Shown: piece after piece, positions 1 to 7,466 of the stretch
Numbering within the stretch: position 1 is the first letter of the stretch
Layout: every line of letters begins with the position of its first letter
NCBI GenBank assembly: GCA_031271475.1
Contig: JAISVP010000027.1
Location: forward strand, 1-9,532
From: Oscillospiraceae bacterium
GTDB lineage: Bacteria > Bacillota > Clostridia > Oscillospirales > Ruminococcaceae
Reading direction: 5' to 3'
DNA length: 9,532 bases
Position numbers and translations under genes: made by a program
The notes under the pieces: generated by a model
Database searches by the model: none
What the model was told of the DNA's origin: nothing
The model's input: only the letters and a program-made list of their open reading frames with translations

Positions 1-29
1 CATTTTATTGCATGGGATTAACGTCCGTG

Positions 30-779
30 TCATGTCTGCCTGTCTGAATAGCTGATGCGGTTCAAATACAGTCCATGAGCCGGAGCCGTTCTGCCTGCTT
101 TGGTTCTGTCTTTTGCCGCTATAATAAGGGGTATGTCTGAAGGACTGAACTGCCCTTCATTAACACCAAGTAATGTTCCAACCATTATCCTAATCATATT
201 ATACAGGAAACCGTCCGCTTTTACAAGTAGTTTTATGCGATCTCCATTAACTTCAACATAAAATTCACATATTGTTCTTACGGTGACAATTTTTTGTGAA
301 TTCGCACCGCAAAAACTCTTAAAATCGTGAGTTCCTGTAAAATGATACGCGGCTTCACGCACAAGTTCTGCATTAAACTTCCTCCTGTAATGCAACATTA
401 AATCCTGTGCAAACGGATTGTGCGATTCACTGTTATGAATTAAATACACATACTCTTTCGCTGTACAGGAATATCTTGCATGGAATGAAGACGGTGCTTC
501 CTCACATGAAAGTATTGAAATATCTTTTGGTAATTCACCGTTAACTCCCCTGACAAAATTTCGGGTTGCGATAGAACTGTTTGTATATACAGAAAAACAG
601 TATCTGTTGGCGTGTACGCCCGCATCTGTCCGTGAACATCCAAATATTTCAGATTTCTCATTGAGAACTTTTCCTACGCACCGTTCTACTGTTTCCTGTA
701 CGGTAACCGCATTGTTCTGCCGCTGAAATCCATGATAATCAGTTCCCCTGTATGACATAAACACTTTAAAGTTTCTCAC
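30..779 (-). CDS. truA: tRNA pseudouridine(38-40) synthase TruA
   Basis: TruA isomerises uridine to pseudouridine at positions 38-40 in the anticodon arm of many tRNAs, in the cytoplasm. The 249-residue product has the family's usual length. The catalytic aspartate is D52 in the SRTDAGVHA motif (residues 49-57). An FHAR motif lies near residue 100, GFLYNMIR-x-MVG lies in the C-terminal half, and the RTKAGRTAPAHGLYL block lies close to the end. The start is GTG (777-779), chosen because a strong AAGGGGAGG site lies 4 nt upstream and the protein then begins at the expected MRNFKVFMSYRGTDYHGFQ. It follows ecfT in the same direction, but repeat copy A fills most of the 168-bp gap. The ecfA-ecfT-truA order is a common Firmicutes arrangement. 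The stop is TGA, 29 bp from the window edge. Confidence 0.97.
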   Translation of the reverse strand: MRNFKVFMSYRGTDYHGFQRQNNAVTVQETVERCVGKVLNEKSEIFGCSRTDAGVHANRYCFSVYTNSSIATRNFVRGVNGELPKDISILSCEEAPSSFHARYSCTAKEYVYLIHNSESHNPFAQDLMLHYRRKFNAELVREAAYHFTGTHDFKSFCGANSQKIVTVRTICEFYVEVNGDRIKLLVKADGFLYNMIRIMVGTLLGVNEGQFSPSDIPLIIAAKDRTKAGRTAPAHGLYLNRISYSDRQT

Positions 780-783
780 AAGT

Positions 784-792
784 CCTCCCCTT
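784..792 (-). promoter_or_regulatory. Ribosome binding site of truA
   Basis: On the minus strand this reads AAGGGGAGG, an extended match to the anti-Shine-Dalgarno sequence, 4 nt before the GTG codon at 777-779. It fixes the non-ATG start of truA. Such a strong site suggests truA is translated independently of ecfT, whose stop codon is 168 bp upstream. Confidence 0.85.
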
Positions 793-817
793 AGCTGTAC
801 GGCTTTTATCCATATAC

Positions 818-920
818 AGTAATTTCGATCGAGAACATGCTAAGCGAAGTTCTCATCGGCGCACGCATTTGCGTGCGAGGTCTGGGCAAATCCCAGACCA
901 TAGTCGTTAGAAACGGCTAT
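818..920 (+). repeat. Intergenic four-hairpin element, copy A
   Basis: One of three related elements of about 103 bp in this window, all in the same orientation. It can be drawn as four consecutive hairpins. The first is GAT-x-GAGAAC at 827-836 with GTTCTCATC ending at 857. The second is CGCACGC-ATTT-GCGTGCG at 860-877. The third is GGTCTGGG with CCCAGACC at 879-899. The fourth is ATAGTCGTT-AGA-AACGGCTAT at 900-920. Flanking TACAGTA (815-821) and TACTGTA (933-939) form an inverted pair around it, not seen clearly at the other copies. No U-tract follows on either strand, so it is not a classical terminator. It lies between ecfT and truA. The minus strand is open across it and in phase with the ecfT stop codon. 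I do not recognise a named family. Confidence 0.88.
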
Positions 921-947
921 AAATCTGTTTAATACTGTAAACAAGCT

Positions 948-1757
948 TCACAGCAATTGCAAATTGCCGATTATAATAACTGCTGCAAAAAACAAAACTG
1001 TCACAGTCAGCGCCGCATAATCCTTAACCCCTGACTTTATTTGTCTCAGCCGGGTTCGGCCTTCGCCTCCTGTATACCCCCTGCAAGTCATTGCCAGCGC
1101 AAGTTCCTCCGCACGCATGAACGCCGATACAAACAGCGGGATTAAAACAGGCGTCAGTGATTTAACCCTCTTCAACAGATTTCCGCTTTCAAAATCCGCA
1201 CCCCTTGCCTTTTGTGCAGACATAATCTTGTCTGTTTCCTGTAACAGCGGCGGTATAAATCTTAAAGCTATTGTCATCATTAATGCAAATTCATGTACGG
1301 GAAGTTTCAACTTTTTAAGAGGAGAAAACAGCCGCTCTATTGCATCTGTCAATACTATCGGAGATGTCGTATATGTCAGAAGCGAGGTTCCGAGAATTAA
1401 AAATAAAATCCTAAGCACCATGAAAACAGTAACATCCACGCCCTCCTGCGTAATCTCTATAAAATACCAATTTAGCCAAACTTCTCCGCCCTTTATGAAA
1501 AACAAATCGAAAACAGCGGTAAACAAAACAAGAGGCAGCAGCGGTTTAAAACTTTTAAACATTATTCTTGGACTGATCCCCGACATTCCAAATGCCGTCA
1601 TTGCGAAAATTCCGCCCAATGCCAATCCTAAAATGTCTTTCGCAGCAAACAGCATACCCATAAATACCGCCGTAATAATAAGTTTAAATCTTGGGTCAAT
1701 TCTGTGTACAACACTGTTACCGGGCAAATACTGTCCAAGTGTTATGTCTTTAAGCAT
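948..1757 (-). CDS. ecfT: Energy-coupling factor transporter transmembrane protein EcfT
   Basis: EcfT is the membrane scaffold of group II ECF transporters. It couples ATP hydrolysis by the EcfA ATPases to vitamin uptake through interchangeable S components. The 269-residue protein opens with the typical LGQYLPGNSVVHRIDPRFKL block (residues 7-26). Hydrophobic membrane segments follow at about 26-56, 72-88, 110-130, 200-213 and 245-267. The two coupling-helix motifs are ARG at 184-186 (AQKARGADF) and CRG at 225-227 (MTCRGYTGGEGRTRL); these contact the ATPase grooves. The ATG start has GGAGA 4 nt upstream, and the gene begins 14 bp after the fused ATPase gene stops, so the two are surely co-transcribed. 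The TGA stop is followed after about 27 bp by repeat copy A. No S-component gene is nearby, as expected for a shared module. Confidence 0.96.
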   Translation of the reverse strand: MLKDITLGQYLPGNSVVHRIDPRFKLIITAVFMGMLFAAKDILGLALGGIFAMTAFGMSGISPRIMFKSFKPLLPLVLFTAVFDLFFIKGGEVWLNWYFIEITQEGVDVTVFMVLRILFLILGTSLLTYTTSPIVLTDAIERLFSPLKKLKLPVHEFALMMTIALRFIPPLLQETDKIMSAQKARGADFESGNLLKRVKSLTPVLIPLFVSAFMRAEELALAMTCRGYTGGEGRTRLRQIKSGVKDYAALTVTVLFFAAVIIIGNLQLL

Positions 1758-1771
1758 AAATTCTCCGTCTG

Positions 1772-3301
1772 TTAGTTTTCATTGAATGTCAGCACATTCT
1801 GCACTGTATCATAACAGACTGCCTCACTTTCGTTCATGACTAAAACCTTTGTTGCATACTTTGCTATATCCTCCATACTGTGTGATACTATCACGACAGT
1901 TGCGTCCTTTTTTTGCTGATAGGTTTGTATTAGAGAAAATATCTTATTCTTTCCTTCTGGGTCAAGTCCTGCGGCAGGTTCATCCAACACCAGAATTTCA
2001 GGATGCATCGCCAATACCCCCGCAATTGCTGTCCTTCTTCTCTGTCCTCCCGATATTTCAAACGGCGATTTTTTTAAAATCTGCTCACTTAGCCCTACCA
2101 TAGCCGCTGTTTCCCGGACTCTTTTATCTATCTCATCTTCACTTAACCCCATATTCTTCGGACCGAAAGCTATAGCTTTATATACAGTTTCCTCAAATAT
2201 CTGATGCTCCGGGTACTGAAAAACAAGTCCCGCTTTAAATCTTATACTGCGGATTTTCTTCTTATCTGCCCATATATCCTCACCGTCAATATAAACTTTT
2301 CCGGCGGCAGGCTTTAACAAACCGTTAAAATGCTGTATTAGTGTGGACTTTCCCGAACCGCTGTGACCTATCACACCAACTGTTTCACCTGCTTTTATTC
2401 CAATGTTAATATCTTTAATCGCCGTCTTTTCAAAAGGAGTTTTTGCCCCGTAAGTATATGTTAAATTTTCGGTTTTTACTGCCCATTCAGGATTGCCTGC
2501 TTCTTTTGCATATGCCAACTCTGTAACTGTCTGACGGTTTAAGTTGCTTTTAAGAACAAACCGCACATCCCGAGGAAGTTCCAAACCTGCCGATTTTATA
2601 GATTCTTCCTGTGAAAAAACCTCATCGGGCGTGCCGTCAAGCAAAACACAGCCCTCATCAAAAACAATAACTCTGTCAGCGTCTGCCGCCTCATTCATAT
2701 AGTGTGTTATATGGAGTACTGTAACACCGTACTGTTCAATTAATTTATACAAAGTTTGAAGAACTTCCTGCCGTCCGACCGGATCAAGCATTGCCGTAGC
2801 TTCGTCCAGTATGATACATTCAGGACGCATGGCAATAATTCCGGCAATTGCCACACGTTGCTTCTGTCCGCCGGAAAGCTGATGAGGTGCATGAAACCGA
2901 TGTTCATACAGTCCGACCGTATTCAAAGCGTCATCCACCCGCTTACGCATTTCCTTAGGTTCCACGCCCATATTTTCAAGGGCAAACGCAACGTCTTCCT
3001 CAACCACGGACGAAACGATCTGATTATCCGGATTTTGAAAAACCATTCCTGCTTTGCGGCGGATTACAGAATGGTTGTCCTCATTTAAGGTGTCAAATCC
3101 GTCCACTTCAACTGTTCCGGATGTAGGCAAAAGTATTGCACCCAACAGTTTCGCAAACGTAGACTTGCCTGATCCGTTGCGTCCCACCACAGCAGTAAAC
3201 TCTCCGCGTTTTATTTCAATATTCAAGTTTTTCAGTACGTTTGCCGAATCTCCGTAATGAAAACTCACATCTTTAAGTGTAATTACCGTTTCTTTCCTCA
3301 T
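1772..3301 (-). CDS. Fused ECF transporter ATPase, EcfA1-EcfA2 in one chain
   Basis: This is a double ABC ATPase that powers the EcfT-based vitamin transporter on the cytoplasmic face of the membrane. EcfA1 and EcfA2 are usually separate adjacent genes; here both lie in one uninterrupted 509-residue chain. First half: Walker A GRNGSGKS 40-47, Q-loop Q89, LSGGQ 142-146, Walker B aspartate-glutamate 166-167 (DEATAMLDP), H-loop H200. Second half: Walker A GHSGSGKS 312-319, Q362, ISGGQ 416-420, D440-E441 (DEPAAGLDP), H474. Both sites look catalytically complete. A linker at about 235-270 joins the halves. The second half ends only about 35 residues after its H-loop, so the usual EcfA2 C-terminal domain is largely missing. 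I chose ATG (3299-3301), preceded by GGAAAG, over an in-frame TTG at 3316 that lacks a clear site. It lies 4 bp after the methyltransferase gene and 14 bp before ecfT. Confidence 0.93.
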   Translation of the reverse strand: MRKETVITLKDVSFHYGDSANVLKNLNIEIKRGEFTAVVGRNGSGKSTFAKLLGAILLPTSGTVEVDGFDTLNEDNHSVIRRKAGMVFQNPDNQIVSSVVEEDVAFALENMGVEPKEMRKRVDDALNTVGLYEHRFHAPHQLSGGQKQRVAIAGIIAMRPECIILDEATAMLDPVGRQEVLQTLYKLIEQYGVTVLHITHYMNEAADADRVIVFDEGCVLLDGTPDEVFSQEESIKSAGLELPRDVRFVLKSNLNRQTVTELAYAKEAGNPEWAVKTENLTYTYGAKTPFEKTAIKDINIGIKAGETVGVIGHSGSGKSTLIQHFNGLLKPAAGKVYIDGEDIWADKKKIRSIRFKAGLVFQYPEHQIFEETVYKAIAFGPKNMGLSEDEIDKRVRETAAMVGLSEQILKKSPFEISGGQRRRTAIAGVLAMHPEILVLDEPAAGLDPEGKNKIFSLIQTYQQKKDATVVIVSHSMEDIAKYATKVLVMNESEAVCYDTVQNVLTFNEN

Positions 3302-3305
3302 TTCT

Positions 3306-4187
3306 TTACTTTCCAACTGTCAGCTGAGCTGTTGCACCGCACGGAAGAGGCATTTTGCCTGTTTCCACAGGCAAGCCGATTTCGTCACACAGAACCGCTG
3401 CAAACCTTCCGTTTGTTACTTCCGCAAGAATATACCCCATAACCGATGCAGACAATCCCGATGTATAAGAATTTATCAGAAAAAACAGCGGATTCTCGGA
3501 CAACAGCTCCGCCGCCAGACATACCAATTCATATATACACTCTTCAAGTTTCCAAACCTCACCGCCCGGACCCCTTCCGTAAGACGGCGGATCCATTATG
3601 ATAACGTCATACTTTCTGCCGCGTTTTATTTCACGCCGTATGAATTTTTCACAGTCATCCACAATCCACCGTATGGGTTTATCACTGAGTCCCGACAGTT
3701 CCGCATTTAGTTTCGCATGTGTTATCATTCCCTTAGACGCGTCCACATGACAGACAGTTGCTCCTGCTGCTGCACATGCCAAAGTCGCTCCGCCCGTATA
3801 CGCAAACAAATTCAAAACATTTATCTCACGTCCGGCATCCGTTATTCTGTCATACATAAACTCCCAATTCACTGCCTGTTCAGGAAACAGACCCGTATGT
3901 TTGAAATTCATGGGCTTTATGGCAAATGTAAGTTTCGATTTTTTGCCGAGCATATAAGAAACTGTCAAATCCTTCGGTATTTCACGCCTGAACTGCCACT
4001 GACCGCCTCCCGCGGACGAACGTATATAATGCCCGTCCGCTGCTTGCCATTTTTCAGATTTATATGGAGTTTTCCATATAATCTGCGGATCGGGACGAAT
4101 TAAACAAATACCGTTCCAATCTTCTAACTTTTCACCGTCTGAAGCATCCAATATACGGTACTGTTTCCAACCGTCCGCAACTCTCAT
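3306..4187 (-). CDS. Class I SAM-dependent methyltransferase, RlmI-like (COG1092 type)
   Basis: This is a cytoplasmic S-adenosylmethionine-dependent methyltransferase whose motifs resemble the COG1092/RlmI group that methylates 23S rRNA cytosine. The exact substrate here is inferred, not known. From the ATG start it has 293 residues. An N-terminal region carries WKQYRILDASDGEKLEDW and RPDPQIIW (31-38). A beta-rich part includes FKHTGLFPEQAVNW (95-108). The Rossmann fold follows, with motif I VLNLFAYTGG (124-133), acidic D149 (VDAS), and the motif IV-like DPPSYGRGPGG (199-209). There is no obvious PUA domain, so it is shorter than classical RlmI. An upstream in-frame TTG at 4232 would overlap glmM by 20 bp and lacks a Shine-Dalgarno site. 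The ATG at 4187 has AAAGAG 5 nt upstream and gives the expected N-terminus. It starts 25 bp after glmM. Confidence 0.88.
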   Translation of the reverse strand: MRVADGWKQYRILDASDGEKLEDWNGICLIRPDPQIIWKTPYKSEKWQAADGHYIRSSAGGGQWQFRREIPKDLTVSYMLGKKSKLTFAIKPMNFKHTGLFPEQAVNWEFMYDRITDAGREINVLNLFAYTGGATLACAAAGATVCHVDASKGMITHAKLNAELSGLSDKPIRWIVDDCEKFIRREIKRGRKYDVIIMDPPSYGRGPGGEVWKLEECIYELVCLAAELLSENPLFFLINSYTSGLSASVMGYILAEVTNGRFAAVLCDEIGLPVETGKMPLPCGATAQLTVGK

Positions 4188-4212
4188 TTTAACTCTTTTC
4201 TGCCGTATACTT

Positions 4213-5622
4213 TTAATGATCCTCAGAACCAAACTTTTCTTTTATATACCCGGCAACATTATTTGCAATTTCTTCGATTTTCTTTAGATTCTTGCCCTCA
4301 AGCATTACTCTTATAAGCGGTTCCGTCCCGCTTTCCCTTACAAGAATTCTGCCATCGCTTAATTCATTTTCATACTTTTCAATAATATCTTTAAGTCCGG
4401 CATCATTCTTCCATGCTGATTTCGTCTCCGGTCTTATTTTTACATTAACAAGCACCTGCGGGAAATGCTCCATAATTCCCGTCAATTCAGAAACCTTAGT
4501 TCCGGATGTTGCCAATATCCTTAAAAATCTCGCGGCGGACAACTGTCCGTCACCTGTGGTAGCATCGTCAAGGAAAATGATATGCCCGCTTTGTTCTCCT
4601 CCCAGATTATACCCGTTTTCAAGCATTTTTTCAAGTACATACCTGTCGCCGACATTTGCAGTAATTACCTTTATACCGTTTTCTTCTGCAAAGTATGTAA
4701 ATCCTATATTGGTCATGACCGTAACAACTACTGCACTGTCTTTAAGTATGCCCTTATCGTTGTAAGCTTTTGCACATACAGCCATAATTTTATCACCGTC
4801 AACAATCTCTCCGTTTTCGTTAACGGCAAGAAATCTGTCAGCATCTCCGTCAAACGCAATGCCTGCATCAAAGTCTCCTGACTTAACCGTTTCCTGTAAA
4901 GACGTCATATCAGTGGAACCGCAACGGCTGTTAATATTTATACCGTCTGTTTCCGCATTAAAAATCTCACACTGTGCACCTAAACTTTCAAACAGTTTCT
5001 TAGCCGTAACACCCGCACTTCCGTTAGCACAGTCAACGGCAATCCTAAGCTTACGGGATTGCGCGTTTTCCGCATGGGTTTTAAAATTCAAATAATCTGT
5101 TTCTTCAGTGCCGTTTTCTTCCATACAGATCCTAACAATACGGTTGACATATTCATTGGCAGCATCGGTCATTACCGAATACCGTCCGACTTCACCTCCG
5201 GCTGCAAGCGGTATTTTTTCAGAATTGTTAACAAAATGTTCAATCTCATCTTCCATCTCATCAGAAAGTTTATATCCTAATCCCGAAAAAATCTTTATGC
5301 CGTTAAATTCCATGCTGTTGTGGGAGGCAGAAATCATAATCCCGGCACTGTAACCTTTTTCCACTGTCAGTGCCGCCACTGCCGGTGTAGGCACTGTTCC
5401 AAGACTTATAACGTCCGCACCTACCGAACACATCCCCGCTGTAAGCGCACACTCCAATATATCGGATGAAACCCGTGGATCTTTCCCTATACAAATTTTC
5501 GGATTCCTTTGTTTTTCACTTATTACAAAAGCAACTGCTTTCCCTATATTCATTGCTAACTCCGGAGTTAATTCCGTTATTGCCACTCCGCGTACTCCGT
5601 CTGTCCCAAATAATCTGCCCAT
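4213..5622 (-). CDS. glmM: Phosphoglucosamine mutase GlmM
   Basis: GlmM interconverts glucosamine-6-phosphate and glucosamine-1-phosphate on the way to UDP-GlcNAc, the peptidoglycan precursor. The 469-residue protein has all four hallmark regions. The N-terminus is MGRLFGTDGVRG. The phosphoserine loop is SASHN (98-102) with catalytic S100. The magnesium loop is DGDADR (258-263). The sugar-binding loop is GGEQSGH (341-347), and the phosphate-binding loop is RESGTEP (429-435). It is about 20 residues longer than well-known GlmM proteins (about 445-450), the excess lying around residues 166-190 in an acidic, polar stretch. The loop reads SASHNSMEFNGIK rather than the more familiar SASHNP form. 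ATG start with GGAGG 4 nt upstream. It follows ruvB by 71 bp rather than sitting beside cdaA-ybbR, its usual Firmicutes partners, although those could be elsewhere. Confidence 0.97.
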   Translation of the reverse strand: MGRLFGTDGVRGVAITELTPELAMNIGKAVAFVISEKQRNPKICIGKDPRVSSDILECALTAGMCSVGADVISLGTVPTPAVAALTVEKGYSAGIMISASHNSMEFNGIKIFSGLGYKLSDEMEDEIEHFVNNSEKIPLAAGGEVGRYSVMTDAANEYVNRIVRICMEENGTEETDYLNFKTHAENAQSRKLRIAVDCANGSAGVTAKKLFESLGAQCEIFNAETDGININSRCGSTDMTSLQETVKSGDFDAGIAFDGDADRFLAVNENGEIVDGDKIMAVCAKAYNDKGILKDSAVVVTVMTNIGFTYFAEENGIKVITANVGDRYVLEKMLENGYNLGGEQSGHIIFLDDATTGDGQLSAARFLRILATSGTKVSELTGIMEHFPQVLVNVKIRPETKSAWKNDAGLKDIIEKYENELSDGRILVRESGTEPLIRVMLEGKNLKKIEEIANNVAGYIKEKFGSEDH

Positions 5623-5639
5623 ATGTCCTCCGTTTAGTC

Positions 5640-5658
5640 TGTCCGGAATCTCCGGACA
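5640..5658 (-). repeat. Perfect short hairpin between ruvB and glmM
   Basis: On the minus strand the arms UGUCCGGA and UCCGGACA pair over 8 bp around a GAU loop. The hairpin lies in the 71-bp gap after the ruvB stop codon, about 10 nt before the glmM Shine-Dalgarno sequence. No U-tract follows, so termination is unlikely; RNA processing, stabilisation or translational tuning are possible. A nearly identical hairpin lies upstream of ruvB at 6774-6793. Confidence 0.7.
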
Positions 5659-5693
5659 AATTGATTATTAATTAACCGTCTTTCACAAACTGG

Positions 5694-6722
5694 CTAAACA
5701 GTCTCAGCAGGCGGCAAACCCAAGTGTTTATACGCCAATGCTGTTGCCATGCGGCCTCTTGGAGTCCTTGCCAGAAACCCCAACTGCATAAGGTACGGTT
5801 CGCAGACATCCTCAATCGTGACGGCTTCCTCCCCTATTGCGGAAGCAAGTGTTTCCACTCCCACAGGTCCGCCGGCATATCCTGTTATAAGCATCGTAAG
5901 TAATTTTTTGTCAAGGCTGTCAAGTCCTAATGAATCTATTTCAAGTCTGTTAAGAGCAATATGCGAAATCCGGCTGTCAATTATACCGTTACCCATAACA
6001 TCCGCAAAATCCCTGACCCTTTTTAACAGTCTGTTTGCTATACGCGGCGTACCTCTTGAACGTTTTGCAAGTTCCATCGCACCCTGCGGTTCACACATAA
6101 CACCAAGTATCACACTGCTGCGCCGTATTATATCACAAAGCTGATCAGTATTGTACAGTTCCAAGCGTAATATAACCCCGAATCTGTCCCGTAACGGGGA
6201 AGTCAGCTGTCCTGCCCTTGTTGTTGCCCCTACCAAAGTAAACTTCGGCAAATCAATCCGAATTGATCGCGCAGCCGGACCTTTCCCTATCATTATATCC
6301 AAAACATTGTCTTCAAGTGCAGGATAAAGTATTTCCTCCGCGACACGTGAAAGGCGGTGTATTTCGTCAATAAACAACACATCATTTTCCGATAAGTTTG
6401 ACAAAAGTGCCGCTAAGTCCCCGGCTTTTTCTATTGCCGGACCTGATGTCACACGAAAATTCACACCCATTTCATTTGCGATAATGGATGCAAGCGTTGT
6501 TTTACCAAGTCCGGGCGGTCCGTACAAAAGGACATGGTCAAGCGGTTCTCCGCGTCTTTTGGCCGCCTCTATATAAACAGACAGATTTTCCTTAACGGTA
6601 TCCTGTCCGATATATTCCATTAAAGTCCGGGGTCTTAACGTAACCTCGGTTTCAATATCGTGTGATGTATACTCAGGCACAGTCAGTGCCTGATCTATTT
6701 CAAATTCAGTTGGTTCAATCAT
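5694..6722 (-). CDS. ruvB: Holliday junction branch migration helicase RuvB
   Basis: RuvB is the hexameric AAA+ motor that, loaded by RuvA, drives branch migration of Holliday junctions during recombinational repair. The 342-residue protein has the standard length. It has the [12 protein letters not shown] segment (29-40), Walker A GPPGLGKT (68-75), Walker B LFIDEIH (116-122), sensor-1 region GATTRAG (165-171), the SPLRDRFG arginine-finger segment (175-182) and sensor-2 RGTPRIANR (223-231). The C-terminal winged helix ends in [12 protein letters not shown] (313-324). The ATG start has AAGGA 6 nt upstream. It lies 140 bp downstream of ruvA, a wider gap than usual, and that gap carries a hairpin. 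A matching hairpin follows its stop. RuvA and RuvC are encoded upstream on the same strand. Confidence 0.98.
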   Translation of the reverse strand: MIEPTEFEIDQALTVPEYTSHDIETEVTLRPRTLMEYIGQDTVKENLSVYIEAAKRRGEPLDHVLLYGPPGLGKTTLASIIANEMGVNFRVTSGPAIEKAGDLAALLSNLSENDVLFIDEIHRLSRVAEEILYPALEDNVLDIMIGKGPAARSIRIDLPKFTLVGATTRAGQLTSPLRDRFGVILRLELYNTDQLCDIIRRSSVILGVMCEPQGAMELAKRSRGTPRIANRLLKRVRDFADVMGNGIIDSRISHIALNRLEIDSLGLDSLDKKLLTMLITGYAGGPVGVETLASAIGEEAVTIEDVCEPYLMQLGFLARTPRGRMATALAYKHLGLPPAETV

Positions 6723-6773
6723 AGCCGTTCCTTAATGATATTTTACGGTAATTTATATTTATGGAATGCGGAT

Positions 6774-6793
6774 TGCCCGGAATCATCCGGACA
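6774..6793 (-). repeat. Short hairpin between ruvA and ruvB, matching the one after ruvB
   Basis: On the minus strand the arms UGUCCGGA and UCCGGGCA form 8 bp around a UGAU loop, with one G-U wobble. The partner at 5640-5658 has A-U at that place, so pairing is kept if the minus-strand RNA folds; the plus strand would have a C-A mismatch. It lies in the 140-bp ruvA-ruvB gap. A weaker CACGG/CCGTG inverted pair lies at 6802-6823. I see no gene in this gap. Confidence 0.62.
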
Positions 6794-6862
6794 CACCTGT
6801 TCACGGTTGGGACTACTGCCGTGTAAATGCAATAAATCTGACCGGAAATCGCTTAATTGCCG

Positions 6863-7462
6863 CTACCTCACAGCAAGCTTTTTCAGTGAGTGTTTAATCA
6901 TCTCTCCAGCGGTAAATTCGGGAGGAAGTCCCGCTATTACCGTCACCGCCTCGGATTGTGAGTATCCCAAAGATACCAATGCGGAAACAGCTTCTGAAAC
7001 ACTCTCGCTGGCAGCAAGCGGCACAGCAAAATCATCCATTCCCACCTCAGACATTTTCTCTTTCAGTACTTTGTCTTTCAGTTCAATTACAATCCTTTGA
7101 GCAATTTTTGCACCGATTCCTTTGACTTTAGTAAACGCTTTTGTATCCCCGGATGCTACCGCAAGTATAAAATCGCGGGAATTTGTCACAGAAAGAATTG
7201 CCAACGCCGCTTTAGGTCCCACTCCTGACACAGAAATCAGCATCTTAAAACAGTTCAGTTCATCCAATGTGTAAAACCCATACAGACTTATGTCACCTTC
7301 TCTGACAAAAAGGTAAGTAAACAGTGTTTCCTCACATCCGGCTGCCCCAAGACTTGACAGCGTTACCGCGCTCAAATTGCAGGCATAACCCACACCTCCG
7401 GCTTCAATTACCGCAAAACTGCGGTCTTTTAGTATCAATTTTCCTCTTATACTGTAAAACAT
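6863..7462 (-). CDS. ruvA: Holliday junction DNA helicase accessory subunit RuvA
   Basis: RuvA is a tetrameric protein that clamps four-way junction DNA and loads RuvB rings. The 199-residue form matches the family's usual length. It has an N-terminal OB-fold (about 1-62, MFYSIRGKLI to ISLYGF). Two helix-hairpin-helix DNA-binding motifs follow at about 72-91 (ISVSGVGPKAALAIL) and 107-126 (FTKVKGIGAKIAQRI). A flexible acidic linker spans about 134-152, and the RuvB-binding domain III spans 153-199 (SEAVSALVSLGYSQSEA). An in-frame start at 7531 would add 23 residues, including a basic KSRRRK run, and overlap the upstream LRR gene. I rejected it because RuvA proteins begin at the OB-fold. The chosen ATG lies 4 nt after the LRR stop and has no strong Shine-Dalgarno sequence, so translation is probably coupled. 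Confidence 0.95.
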   Translation of the reverse strand: MFYSIRGKLILKDRSFAVIEAGGVGYACNLSAVTLSSLGAAGCEETLFTYLFVREGDISLYGFYTLDELNCFKMLISVSGVGPKAALAILSVTNSRDFILAVASGDTKAFTKVKGIGAKIAQRIVIELKDKVLKEKMSEVGMDDFAVPLAASESVSEAVSALVSLGYSQSEAVTVIAGLPPEFTAGEMIKHSLKKLAVR

Positions 7463-7466
7463 AACA

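Noticed and set aside
1..29. Start of another minus-strand gene after truA (ATG at 1-3)
   Set aside because: No Shine-Dalgarno sequence precedes it and no coding sequence is visible, so nothing can be supported at this edge.
818..920. Repeat copies as Rho-independent terminators
   Set aside because: The stems are strong enough, but no U-tract follows the hairpins on either strand in any copy.
837..932. A 31-codon plus-strand reading frame starting at ATG inside repeat copy A
   Set aside because: It has only a weak GAGAAC upstream and no matching ATG in copies B or C, and the differences between copies A and C all change residues in this frame.
948..950. Alternative genetic code, with TGA or TAG read through
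   Set aside because: All recognised proteins end at family-typical positions using TAA, TAG or TGA, and none contains an internal stop, so the standard code fits.
1117..1785. Long plus-strand open frame opposite ecfT (222 codons)
   Set aside because: It is the antisense shadow of ecfT, with no recognisable domain; other plus-strand open frames across the window are likewise shadows of real genes.
6723..6862. A small gene in the 140-bp ruvA-ruvB gap
   Set aside because: No open frame with a start and ribosome binding site is convincing; the gap holds hairpins only.
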